The notes below the pieces were generated by a model. That model ran no database searches and was not told where the DNA came from. It saw nothing but the letters and a program-made list of their open reading frames with translations. From Candidatus Liptonbacteria bacterium (lineage in GTDB: Bacteria; Patescibacteriota; Minisyncoccia; UBA6257; 2-01-FULL-56-20), in NCBI GenBank assembly GCA_016212635.1, contig JACRFR010000019.1, forward strand, positions 1 to 20,976: DNA of 20,976 bases, in the 5' to 3' direction. Below are positions 1 to 6,825 of the stretch, piece after piece (position 1 is the first letter of the stretch; each line of letters starts with the position of its first letter). The translations under genes were made by a program, and so were the position numbers.

Positions 1-363
1 AAAACAGACCTCCAGCGAAGGAAGTCTGATTTTGGGCGAAAGGTAAACAATTGGATCGAACCTTTGCGCGAATGGATTTTAACCGCTCACCACGCTGAAA
101 AACTGGCTTCGTCCAACGAATTTGATGAAATCAAATCGTTGGTGGAAAAAATTGGAACGAACCGCCGCCTGCTTTCCAAACAAGTCGGCTGGGATTGGTC
201 GGGCGAATGGCGGATTGTGGCGGAAAATCAGCATAAAATCCCCCCAGCGCGCGAGCGAAGCGAGCGCGTGCCTTCTTCCGCAAACTCTCAATGTCTAACT
301 TGGTCGACCTCGATGGATTCGAACCCCGTATTTTGTCCTTGTCGGTTCATGAGCAGTGGTTAA
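1..363 (+). CDS. Serine recombinase family protein, C-terminal fragment (5' end off window)
   Basis: The frame is open from base 1 and stops at 361-363, so the N-terminal resolvase and recombinase domains lie outside the window. The visible part (NNWIEPLREWILTA, then KLASSNEFDEIKSLVEKIG and NRRLLSKQVGWDWSGEWRIV) resembles the C-terminal tail I associate with large serine recombinases of CPR bacteria. Such enzymes cut and rejoin DNA at att sites. After about residue 75 the protein changes character: the DNA there is a GC-rich hairpin-like repeat (about 244-280) and then a tRNA-like sequence. The last ~40 residues are therefore probably read-through of inserted or junction DNA, not native protein. 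The family call is from recall and no catalytic Ser is visible. Confidence 0.55.
   Translation, partial: KTDLQRRKSDFGRKVNNWIEPLREWILTAHHAEKLASSNEFDEIKSLVEKIGTNRRLLSKQVGWDWSGEWRIVAENQHKIPPARERSERVPSSANSQCLTWSTSMDSNPVFCPCRFMSSG
301..326 (-). other. tRNA 3'-end-like remnant, possible att site
   Basis: Read on the minus strand, the segment has a T-loop core GGTTCGAATCC followed by a 7-nt acceptor-like stretch GAGGTCG, a discriminator A and CCA. I found no matching acceptor 5' strand (CGACCTC), D-arm or clean anticodon stem in the ~50 nt upstream, and the T-stem pairs poorly, so this is not an intact tRNA. A tRNA 3' fragment next to a recombinase gene is what an integration junction leaves. The fragment's CCA end faces the recombinase. 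Confidence 0.4.
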
Positions 364-472
364 TTGAAAATGGTATAAGAAGCTTGGGATCATGGTAAAC
401 TTTAGGGATAAGTACCTCCGCCCCAGAGAATACTAAATTCATCCGCCCGGGAGTAAAATATACATTCGTAAT

Positions 473-501
473 TTGCATTATTGGCATAAGATTTACATAT
501 T
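473..501 (+). promoter_or_regulatory. Possible tktN promoter
   Basis: TTGCAT at 473-478, a 17-nt spacer and CATATT at 496-501 lie 9 nt before the tktN ATG at 511. The match to sigma70 consensus is moderate. No Shine-Dalgarno sequence is visible. The rest of 364-510 is AT-rich and shows no gene. Confidence 0.35.
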
Positions 502-510
502 CGCATAACA

Positions 511-1407
511 ATGGAATTTTTATCGGAACAAAAAATAGTATTTCTGGAGACCACTGCCAACCGTATCCGGCAAAGCATTATCGAGATGCTGGTCGCCGCC
601 GGTTCCGGCCACTCCGCCGGTTCCTTGGGTATGGCCGACGTATTCACCGCGCTGTACTTCCAAATCTTGAATCATCGACCCCAGGAACCCGATTGGCCGG
701 ATCGCGATCGTCTAGTTTTGTCCTGCGGGCATATCTGTCCGGTGCTTTATGCGACCCTAGCCCAGGCCGGGTACTTTCCCGTTCCGGAACTCTCAACCCT
801 GCGCCAGTTGAACTCCCGGCTCCAAGGTCACCCGCACCGCGGCTCTCCGCCGGGCATTGAGACCACCTCTGGCCCATTAGGTTGCGGACTATCCCAAGCC
901 ATTGGCATGGCTTTGGCTGCGCAGCTGGACGGTTGCAAGTACCGGGTCTATTGCGTGATGTCGGATGGGGAGCACCAGGAGGGTAATACTTGGGAGGCGA
1001 TCATGCTGGCTGGCAAACTGCGCCTGCCGAATCTGACCGCGATCGTGGATCGCAATAATATCCAGATCGACGGTCGTACCGAGAACGTCTTACCCCTGGA
1101 ACCGCTGCGGGACAAGTATGAAGCGTTTGGTTGGCACACGCTAGAGATCAACGGCCACAGCATGGAAGCGATAATCTCCGCGGCGGCCGAGGCCAAAGCG
1201 ATCCACGAATATCCCACTATAATCATCGCGCACACTACTCCCGGCAAAGGCGTGAGTTTTATGGAAGGGGATTACCGCTGGCACGGCATCGCGCCCGGCG
1301 CCCAGGACGTCCCCGGCGCGCCGCCCAAAGGAAAACAAGTCGAGGCGGCGCTTGCGGAACTCCGGTCCGCCGGTCTTCGCAAGACCGCGGGTCTTACCAG
1401 GACCTAA
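511..1407 (+). CDS. tktN: Transketolase, N-terminal (ThDP-binding) subunit
   Basis: 298 aa, the usual size of the N-terminal half in split transketolases. Transketolase moves two-carbon ketol units between sugar phosphates in the non-oxidative pentose phosphate pathway and needs ThDP and a divalent cation. Visible marks are GSGHSAGSLG with His34, SCGH with His74, and the ThDP/metal motif SDGEHQEGNTWEA at about 151-163 followed by RNN at 181-183. The usual first Gly of GDG is Ser here. The C-terminal subunit follows at 1818 after one small gene. The last ~12 residues are encoded by a hairpin repeat (1372-1386) and look like an acquired tail. The ATG at 511 gives a normal family N-terminus. Confidence 0.92.
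   Translation: MEFLSEQKIVFLETTANRIRQSIIEMLVAAGSGHSAGSLGMADVFTALYFQILNHRPQEPDWPDRDRLVLSCGHICPVLYATLAQAGYFPVPELSTLRQLNSRLQGHPHRGSPPGIETTSGPLGCGLSQAIGMALAAQLDGCKYRVYCVMSDGEHQEGNTWEAIMLAGKLRLPNLTAIVDRNNIQIDGRTENVLPLEPLRDKYEAFGWHTLEINGHSMEAIISAAAEAKAIHEYPTIIIAHTTPGKGVSFMEGDYRWHGIAPGAQDVPGAPPKGKQVEAALAELRSAGLRKTAGLTRT
1372..1386. repeat. Hairpin family E, copy 1 (inside tktN 3' end)
   Basis: The 15-nt sequence GGTCTTCGCAAGACC is self-complementary (6-bp stem, 3-nt loop). The identical sequence recurs at 19079-19093, where it forms a double hairpin. Here it encodes part of the TktN C-terminal tail. Confidence 0.7.
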
Positions 1408-1427
1408 TATTAATCTGCCTATTAGAA

Positions 1428-1775
1428 ATGGTTCCCCAAAGCCGGAATATCCAAGTAATTTTAGGGGCCGTCATCTTAATTCTGACCGTGGTCGCCGTTT
1501 GGGTCTTGCACCTCTACGATCAATCCTTGGATGAGTACACGTTTCAGCTCGCGCGGCACTACCCCGCGATTCATCACCGGCCAGTCCCAGTTCAAAATGT
1601 TTCCGCAAAACAGGGATGCCCGGAGGAATGGATCGTGAACACAATGCCTTCCGGGGATGCGCCGGCACCTGCCCGAGAGTACTTCATTTATCAGGGCGTT
1701 CGTCACGAACTCTCCGAATTCGATATCAGCTGGGTCCAGACGAACTGCAACCTAAAACCCTCTTACGTTTATTAG
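1428..1775 (+). CDS. Small membrane-anchored protein between the transketolase genes
   Basis: 115 aa from ATG at 1428, only 20 nt after the tktN stop. Residues ~9-28 (IQVILGAVILILTVVAVWVL) form one strong hydrophobic helix near the N-terminus, predicting a short inside face and a soluble outer domain. The soluble part has two Cys, in GCPEEW and VQTNC, and a conserved-looking stretch YQGVRHELSEFDISW. I recall similar small proteins in CPR genomes but know no function. Its place between tktN and tktC suggests one transcript. A longer open frame starting at 1131 on the same frame overlaps tktN and is rejected as the start. No Shine-Dalgarno sequence is visible. Confidence 0.7.
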   Translation: MVPQSRNIQVILGAVILILTVVAVWVLHLYDQSLDEYTFQLARHYPAIHHRPVPVQNVSAKQGCPEEWIVNTMPSGDAPAPAREYFIYQGVRHELSEFDISWVQTNCNLKPSYVY

Positions 1776-1801
1776 AATAATTAGGATAATTAGAATAATT
1801 T
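1774..1801. repeat. AT-rich tandem repeat, period 9
   Basis: ATTAGAATA, ATTAGGATA, ATTAGAATA and a partial fourth unit fill the gap between the small membrane protein gene and tktC. It replaces any recognisable ribosome binding site for tktC. Confidence 0.7.
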
Positions 1802-1817
1802 CTCTACTTCAACACCC

Positions 1818-2819
1818 ATGCTCAACCTGGACCTCCATTTGAATCCAAAACTGTTCGACCCGGGCGTCGCCCAAAAACCTACCCGGGATGGTTATGGTAA
1901 CGGCTTGGTCGCGGCGGCGAGCGAGAATCCCAACGTGGTGGCGCTTACGGCGGATCTGAAGGAATCCACCCGAGTGGAAGAGTTCGCCCAGAAGTTCCCG
2001 GAGCGATTTTTCGAGTGCGGCGTGGCGGAGCAGAATATGGTTACGGTCGCGGCTGGCCTGGGCGTGTCCGGCAAGATCCCGTTCATCTCCTCTTATGCGA
2101 CCTTCTCGCCCGGCCGCAACTGGGAGCAGATTCGCACCACGGTCTGCTATAACAACTCCAACGTGAAAATAGCCGGTCACCACGCGGGTATTTCGGTGGG
2201 TCCGGACGGAGTGACTCACCAAGCGACCGAGGATGTGGCGATCATGCGGGTCCTGCCCAACCTGACCGTGATCGTACCCTGCGATGCGGTTGAGGCCGAG
2301 AAGGCCACTAAGGCCGCCGCCCAGATCTGGGGTCCAGTTTACTTGCGTTTCACCCGCGAGAAGACACCGATTCTGACCACCGCCGATACTCCCTTCCGAC
2401 CCGGCAAGGCGGAATTATTTTGGACCGCGGCCAAGCCCCGAGTGCTCGTGATCGCAAGCGGCCCAATTTTATATCAAGCTCTACTAACGGCCCGGGAGCT
2501 GGAGCAGGAGAAAATACCCGTGCTGGTTTTGAATTGCCACACCATCAAACCACTGGATGAACAGCAAATAATAACCCTGGCCAAGAAAACGGGGGCAGTG
2601 GTAACCGCGGAGGAGCACCAAGCGGCGGGGGGGTTGGGCGGAGCTATCACCGAGTTGCTAGCCCACAAATTGCCGGTGCCGGTAGCCCGGGTCGGCCTGG
2701 CGGACTGCTTTGCGGAATCCGGCCCGCCCGCCCAACTTTTTGCCAAGTATGGCCTGGACGCTTCTAGTATTAAATCCGCCGTCAAGAGGATTTTACGGCA
2801 AAGAAATCACGATTTTTAA
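1818..2819 (+). CDS. tktC: Transketolase, C-terminal (Pyr domain plus C domain) subunit
   Basis: 333 aa, typical for the C-terminal partner of split transketolase. It supplies the pyrimidine-binding domain and the regulatory C-terminal domain to a heterotetramer with TktN. The family signature is clear: TADLKEST at ~44-51, ERFFECGVAEQNM with the ThDP-activating Glu71, then SYATFSPGRNWEQIRT and GPDGVTHQATEDVAIMR. The C-terminal domain contains VLNCHTIKPLD and TAEEHQAAGGLGGA. The gene is preceded by a 9-nt tandem repeat and no Shine-Dalgarno site, so it is probably cotranscribed with tktN. Its 3' side meets the convergent regulator gene across the hairpin at 2906-2941. Confidence 0.93.
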   Translation: MLNLDLHLNPKLFDPGVAQKPTRDGYGNGLVAAASENPNVVALTADLKESTRVEEFAQKFPERFFECGVAEQNMVTVAAGLGVSGKIPFISSYATFSPGRNWEQIRTTVCYNNSNVKIAGHHAGISVGPDGVTHQATEDVAIMRVLPNLTVIVPCDAVEAEKATKAAAQIWGPVYLRFTREKTPILTTADTPFRPGKAELFWTAAKPRVLVIASGPILYQALLTARELEQEKIPVLVLNCHTIKPLDEQQIITLAKKTGAVVTAEEHQAAGGLGGAITELLAHKLPVPVARVGLADCFAESGPPAQLFAKYGLDASSIKSAVKRILRQRNHDF

Positions 2820-2905
2820 AAGCTGGTCGGATCCGTTGCCAGCATCCGGCGCACGACCCAGGCCGAGATTTACTACAGGACATAATTGTCCCGTTGCGCC
2901 ACAGA

Positions 2906-2941
2906 TGTCCCGATAATACGCTGGAGCGTATTATCGGGACA
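2906..2941. repeat. Hairpin family A, copy 1
   Basis: A perfect 17-bp inverted repeat (left arm TGTCCCGATAATACGCT, 2906-2922; right arm 2925-2941) with a 2-nt loop GG. It lies between the convergent 3' ends of tktC and the PaaX-like gene and may act as a bidirectional stop. No T-tract follows. A near-identical copy sits at 3742-3779 on the other side of the regulator gene. Confidence 0.85.
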
Positions 2942-2996
2942 GAGGAAGAATATGGGTCGTGGTTGACAGAGGGATTTGAATGCTAGGAGATCCGGT

Positions 2997-3704
2997 TCAG
3001 TGCAAGTCAAAATACTCTCGCGCGTCACGGTCCTGGTTCATGCGACCGGCCTGAATGAATCGGACATATGAAGAGATATTAAACACAGAAGCTAGGTACA
3101 TAATCTCTTGATCGCAGGGGTAGGGCGAAACAAAAACACTTTCTTGCACCTGATAAAACCCCAGTATTTTTAATTTCCAGCGGAAACTGTCACGCGCCCA
3201 CTTGTGTTTATCGGGAATGTCGAAAATTACCATTCGCCAGAGCCCGTCCCAGATTTTGGGTTTTTCTATGGCTAAATTGCTAAAAGTGTTATTCAGGGCG
3301 TGTGTCAGGCCCAGCTTGGTGATCCTTATTTTCAGGCCATTTTTTCCCGAAGAGACAGTAGAAAAGTACCCTTTCTTTTGCAAATATCGCTTACCTTGAT
3401 TAAATTTGTCCTGCTGGAAGTACCCGCGATGTTTGGCAAATTGACCGTAGGCACAAAGAATATTCGGAGCCACCATCGCTACGCTCAGCACCCCGCCTAT
3501 TGCCAAGAGGGAGAGTATCAGTTTGCCCGCCGCCTTTCCTCCCTCCTTGGCTCGGCGTACCAACTGTTCCTTTTTAGCTGTTCTTTCGATGTCCTCCCAC
3601 TCTTTTTCTAATCTGGCAAGCAGAAAATCTTGACTGGTCGGTATCGTTAATCGACCGGTCAGCTTTTTCTCATACCCCCTCTTCGGTTTTTTTAATTTGT
3701 TCAT
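2997..3704 (-). CDS. PaaX-like / Cas2-fold transcriptional regulator, CPR type
   Basis: 235 aa. A basic N-terminus (1-20) and charged helix (~28-58) lead to a hydrophobic segment at ~61-83 (LILSLLAIGGVLSVAMVAPN). Next comes a winged-helix-like region (FNQGKRYLQKKGYF, then LKIRITKLGL, ~101-133). The C-terminus is a ferredoxin-fold domain of the Cas2/PaaX-C kind starting at ~156 with WRMVIFDIPDKHKWARDSFR and continuing KILGFYQVQESVFVSPYP. I recall proteins of this layout as abundant in CPR genomes, where they are annotated as PaaX-like or Cas2-domain proteins. Target and ligand are unknown. There are no CRISPR repeats or other cas genes here, so it is not an adaptation Cas2. The gene is bracketed by two copies of hairpin family A; the upstream copy lies ~37 nt before the start and could be an operator. 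Confidence 0.75.
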   Translation of the reverse strand: MNKLKKPKRGYEKKLTGRLTIPTSQDFLLARLEKEWEDIERTAKKEQLVRRAKEGGKAAGKLILSLLAIGGVLSVAMVAPNILCAYGQFAKHRGYFQQDKFNQGKRYLQKKGYFSTVSSGKNGLKIRITKLGLTHALNNTFSNLAIEKPKIWDGLWRMVIFDIPDKHKWARDSFRWKLKILGFYQVQESVFVSPYPCDQEIMYLASVFNISSYVRFIQAGRMNQDRDAREYFDLH

Positions 3705-3741
3705 AAACCGACAGACGTGTGTATATTTATCCCCGGATCCC

Positions 3742-3779
3742 TTGTCCCAATAATACGCTCCAGCGTATTATTGGGACAA
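3742..3779. repeat. Hairpin family A, copy 2 (upstream of PaaX-like gene)
   Basis: A perfect 18-bp inverted repeat (arms 3742-3759 and 3762-3779) with loop CC. It matches copy 1 except for a paired change: G-C in the arm of copy 1 is A-T here. The loop shows the two copies are in opposite orientation. It lies just upstream of the start of the minus-strand regulator gene, where it could overlap the -35 region. Confidence 0.85.
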
Positions 3780-3797
3780 ATACTGGGCATTCTAATG

Positions 3798-3834
3798 TTT
3801 TATACTACTGACTTTTTATACTACTGACTACTGG
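3798..3834. repeat. Short direct repeat downstream of pilin gene
   Basis: TTTTATACTACTGAC occurs at 3798-3812 and again at 3814-3828, followed by CTACTGA/CTACTGG heptamers (3821-3834). It lies between the regulator promoter region and the 3' end of the pilin-like gene. Confidence 0.65.
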
Positions 3835-3859
3835 GCGGGCGGGGGTTGGTCGGTGGCAA

Positions 3860-4414
3860 CTACAAATTTAAGTTGTTGCCGATTTCATAAAGATTGGGAT
3901 CATCGCCCCCGTCGGAAGATTCCAGATCCCCATTGCCTCCTTGGGAGTACTTACGGCTTTCCAGCTTCGTGTTGAGCTCAAAGGAATTAGTTCCGGGGTT
4001 TGGTTTGTATGCGTAGAAATAGGCGGTATTGTTCATGGGGTCGGTAGGTAGGTTTTGGATGGGAGGCGAACTCATGGCGGCAAAGTCGATCGGTAACCAG
4101 CCCGTGCCATCATAGTTGATGGAAGAGGTTGCTGCGGCGATACCCCCGCCCGTGAAACGGTTGGCGCAAACTACGCTGGAGTTGGAATGTGCATAACAGG
4201 TACCTACGGCGCCGATATCGGGGCTGATCACATCCGAGATATACAAAGAGATGGCCTTAGCTAAAGTCTCCAGTTCCTGGATCCGGCGGGAGTCGCGTGT
4301 TTCTTTGAGGCGTTCCACTGGGTTGATGCCCAAAACCGCGATCGCCGCTAAGATCGCAATAATTGCGACAACTATCAGCAACTCAATGATCGTAAAACCG
4401 CGTTCACTTGCCAC
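3860..4414 (-). CDS. Type IV pilin-like protein (prepilin N-methylation signal)
   Basis: 184 aa from a GTG start at 4412-4414. The N-terminus MASERG-FTIIELLIVVAIIAI is a classic prepilin signal: short leader, cleavage after Gly6, Phe at +1, Glu at +5, then a hydrophobic helix (about residues 7-27). Next comes a charged helix (NPVERLKETRDSRR), as in type II secretion pseudopilins and CPR pilins. The globular part contains Cys in GTCYAHSNSSVVC (possible disulfide) and the loop LPTDPMNN, like the calcium-site region of GspG-type pseudopilins. The open frame extends upstream to 4750 but that part shadows the kinase gene. GTG is chosen for the correct leader length and because a TATACT box sits 6 nt upstream. 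No other pilus genes are visible here. Confidence 0.85.
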   Translation of the reverse strand: MASERGFTIIELLIVVAIIAILAAIAVLGINPVERLKETRDSRRIQELETLAKAISLYISDVISPDIGAVGTCYAHSNSSVVCANRFTGGGIAAATSSINYDGTGWLPIDFAAMSSPPIQNLPTDPMNNTAYFYAYKPNPGTNSFELNTKLESRKYSQGGNGDLESSDGGDDPNLYEIGNNLNL

Positions 4415-4468
4415 CCAATCAGTATAACCCAAATTGTGGGCGAGGTCTAAAACGGTTATACTGATTGC
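4415..4468. promoter_or_regulatory. Divergent leaderless promoter pair for pilin and kinase genes
   Basis: Plus strand: TTGTGG (4434-4439), 17-nt spacer, TATACT (4457-4462), then 6 nt to the kinase ATG at 4469. Minus strand: TATACT (4426-4421), then 6 nt to the pilin GTG at 4414. The two -10 regions sit in an inverted repeat (GGTTATACTGATTG, arms 4416-4429 and 4454-4467). This spacing puts predicted transcription starts at or next to the start codons. Confidence 0.65.
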
Positions 4469-5554
4469 ATGTTGGATGTAGTCACTATCGGTACCGCCAC
4501 CCGCGACGTATTTTTGGAAAGCCCCTTCTTCCGGGTGGTCCGGGATCCTGCCCATCTGGAGAAACTTGGTTTCCCTACCGGTGAAGCTCAATGTTTTGCT
4601 CTGGGCGGTAAGCTGGACGTGAATGGTTTCACGGCAGCGGCTGGCGGGGGAGCGGCTAATACCGCCGTAACTTTTGCCCGTCAGGGTTTTCGCACGGCAA
4701 CGATCGTCAAAGTAGGCCAAGACGCGGATGGCCGTGCGGTCCAGGCGCATCTGAAACAGGCCGGTATCCGTCTCGCTAACTTAGGTGATCCGTTCAAGCA
4801 AACTGCCTACTCGGTGATCCTCTTGTCTCCGGGAGGAGAACGCACAATACTAAACTATCGCGGCGCTTCCGAGGATCTGACCCTGCGCGATGTCCCGTTG
4901 TCGAAACTAAAGTGTCGCTGGGCATATATCGTACCGGGACGGATTGCTTGGCCGGTTATGCACCGCGTGATCACCGGTTTGAAGCGGCGCGGGACCAAGA
5001 TCGCGATGAATCCCTCCCGCCGCTACTTGGAGCTCGGCACAAAAAAACTGCGCCCCTTACTAAACCTCCTGGACGTGGTCATTCTTAATCGGGAAGAAGC
5101 GGCACTCCTGACCGGTTGTCGCTATGAAGATGAACACGCCATCTTCCGGCGCTTTGATGATTGGGTTCCGGGCTTGGCCGTCATGACCGAGGGTTCCCGG
5201 GGAGTTCTGGTATCCGATGGCCGGTACATCTATCGCGCCGGAGTTTTTCGGGAGAAGCGCGTGGCGGATAGAACTGGAGCGGGAGATGCTTTCGGTTCCG
5301 GTTTTGTTTCTGGACTGATTCGGAGAGAGGGTCAAGGATCCCGCCTTCGCCAGGCTACGGACGGGCAGGCAAGGGTCAAGGGTCAAGGTTATTCTCCCGA
5401 AGTGATCCAATACGCCATTCGCCTGGGGGCGGCCAACGCCACTTCCGTCGTGGAAAAAGTAGGCGCGGAAACGGGCATACTTACGCGGAAAGAGTTTGAA
5501 ACGGCACGGCGCTGGCGCGATCTACGGGTGCGCCAAGTTGTTCTGCGGCCATGA
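4469..5554 (+). CDS. PfkB-family carbohydrate/nucleoside kinase
   Basis: 361 aa, longer than the usual 290-330. This ribokinase-like fold phosphorylates a sugar or nucleoside hydroxyl with ATP; the substrate cannot be read from the sequence. Visible motifs are VVTIGTATRDVF at the N-terminus, the substrate-side glycine region AAGGGAANTAVTFARQG at ~57-73, NREEAALLTG at ~207-216, and the C-terminal PfkB signature DRTGAGDAFGSGF at 267-279 with catalytic Asp273. Residues ~287-308 are an extra Gly/Arg/Gln-rich loop encoded by repeat DNA (5327-5392) and probably explain the extra length. The stop overlaps the next gene's start (ATGA, 5551-5554), indicating translational coupling. The start codon lies 6 nt after a TATACT box. 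Confidence 0.88.
   Translation: MLDVVTIGTATRDVFLESPFFRVVRDPAHLEKLGFPTGEAQCFALGGKLDVNGFTAAAGGGAANTAVTFARQGFRTATIVKVGQDADGRAVQAHLKQAGIRLANLGDPFKQTAYSVILLSPGGERTILNYRGASEDLTLRDVPLSKLKCRWAYIVPGRIAWPVMHRVITGLKRRGTKIAMNPSRRYLELGTKKLRPLLNLLDVVILNREEAALLTGCRYEDEHAIFRRFDDWVPGLAVMTEGSRGVLVSDGRYIYRAGVFREKRVADRTGAGDAFGSGFVSGLIRREGQGSRLRQATDGQARVKGQGYSPEVIQYAIRLGAANATSVVEKVGAETGILTRKEFETARRWRDLRVRQVVLRP
5327..5392. repeat. In-frame repeat cluster inside the PfkB kinase gene
   Basis: GGGTCAAGG at 5329-5337, an imperfect CCCGCC...GGCGGG-like hairpin region (about 5340-5370), then the 7-nt tandem AAGGGTC AAGGGTC AAGG at 5371-5388. It encodes an unusual loop right after the active-site helix and keeps the frame open. 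Confidence 0.7.
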
Positions 5555-6786
5555 ATTCCACCTTAAGGTTTGCAGGTTTATTAGGCGTAGCGCCCGAACT
5601 GGTCGCTCGGCTGGATCAGATCATGAGTCGCGCGACTGGTCGCACCGGAGTGCTGGATGCGGCCGCGGCCAGCCTGGAGGGTTTGGTGACCCGGGCAAGT
5701 TCCGATTTAAAGCGCTCGATCTCCGCCGCCGCTAGTTTTCGCACGGTCTTAGCGGATAGAGCCCTGCGAAACGAGGCAGCAGTGCTGGGCTACCTTGCCG
5801 CCCAGCCTGGCCGAGATCAATTCCAACAAGCTATCAATTTAGCGCGGGAAGCAGCTCGAGTGCCACCCGGTTTTTTTCTACGCAAAGATCGTGCCGCGGA
5901 TATCCTGCGCCAGCGTCCACCGGAGCACGTCCTATCCTTTCTAAAGTTGGCCAGTATTGAGGAATTACTCGCCGAGCACGACGTTGCGGAGGTCATGAGC
6001 GTGCTGCGTTTCATGGAAACGGAGGAGTGGATGCATCAAACTTTTGAGTCGGCCTACAGTGGTTTCCGCGCCGCGGATTTTGAGGAGCGGGAGATCGAAA
6101 TTGCCGTCCTGGGTCCTATTTGGCGCGAGGTGGCACTGGAGTACACGCGCAAGAAGCACCACAACGTCAGCCATCTCAAGGAGTTTGGAGTGATCTTTTT
6201 GAATCCCATTCAAGAGGACTCGCCCGGCAAGTTTTTGCGTGACTTTGCCCTGCTTCTGCATTACTTTCACGAAATTGATTTTTACGCCAAACTCTTTCGG
6301 CAATATGCCGCGGCACCGGATTTCAGCTCCCGCTTGAAGTCGCTCTTGCGCGGAGATGTGCCGGAGCGCACCAGTCTCGATCCGGGAGAGTGGTTGATAG
6401 TCCAACGTTATTTGGCCAAAATTAACCCCCAAGACCCGCGGTTATTCCTGCCTCGGGTTAACCCCGAGTCTCGTCATTGGCGATTGGCAGAGCGAGATCT
6501 GGCGGCATACGCGCGGCTGCATCCTGGGTTGGGTTTGGAGTTTTGGGACGATCTGGACTGGGTCGGTTGGCGAGTCGCGGACTCTCTGGAGATAACCAGT
6601 TTCGACTTGGAAGACAATGTCATGTCTGCGGTGGCGCGCGCCGAAGGCAGTACGGAGCATTTCTCCTACCATCAGCGCGAAGCTCTCTGGACCCATTTAT
6701 TTGAGCTTTACGCCGGCGGGGAAGCGCAGGCCGAGAAATTGCTTCTGGATAATTTTATGCAGGGCAGTATCCGGTTTCAGAAATAG
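5551..6786 (+). CDS. Unrecognised 411-aa protein coupled to the PfkB kinase
   Basis: I do not recognise a family with confidence. The ATG overlaps the kinase stop by 4 nt, so the two are probably made together and may act in one pathway. The protein is mostly helical, rich in Leu, Arg, Glu and aromatics, with no signal peptide or membrane segment. Notable stretches are ERRIEIAVLGPIWREVALEY-like text at ~179-198 (sequence reads EEREIEIAVLGPIWREV), EYTRKKHHNVSHLKEFGV, PRVNPESRHWRLAERDL, and an acidic/aromatic run LEFWDDLDWVGWRVAD. Histidine and acidic clusters could bind metal, but nothing here is diagnostic. I have a weak memory of similar proteins beside sugar kinases in CPR genomes. Confidence 0.75.
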   Translation: MNSTLRFAGLLGVAPELVARLDQIMSRATGRTGVLDAAAASLEGLVTRASSDLKRSISAAASFRTVLADRALRNEAAVLGYLAAQPGRDQFQQAINLAREAARVPPGFFLRKDRAADILRQRPPEHVLSFLKLASIEELLAEHDVAEVMSVLRFMETEEWMHQTFESAYSGFRAADFEEREIEIAVLGPIWREVALEYTRKKHHNVSHLKEFGVIFLNPIQEDSPGKFLRDFALLLHYFHEIDFYAKLFRQYAAAPDFSSRLKSLLRGDVPERTSLDPGEWLIVQRYLAKINPQDPRLFLPRVNPESRHWRLAERDLAAYARLHPGLGLEFWDDLDWVGWRVADSLEITSFDLEDNVMSAVARAEGSTEHFSYHQREALWTHLFELYAGGEAQAEKLLLDNFMQGSIRFQK

Positions 6787-6812
6787 AATATGGAATGTGG
6801 AATGTTAGAATG
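6785..6812. repeat. Heptanucleotide tandem repeat before the Nudix gene
   Basis: AGAATAT, GGAATGT, GGAATGT, TAGAATG: four degenerate 7-nt units just after the stop of the 411-aa protein. They open an alternative start at 6790 whose product would begin with repeat-derived residues, so the later ATG is preferred. Confidence 0.7.
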
Positions 6813-6825
6813 TTGTAATAAATTG

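Noticed and set aside
2997..3704. CRISPR adaptation Cas2
   Set aside because: The Cas2-like fold is fused to a hydrophobic segment and winged-helix region, and there is no CRISPR array or other cas gene in the window. It fits the PaaX-like group instead.
4415..4750. N-terminal 112-residue extension of the pilin ORF on the minus strand
   Set aside because: It lies antisense to the start of the kinase gene and would put the prepilin cleavage site far inside the protein. The GTG at 4414 gives a normal leader.
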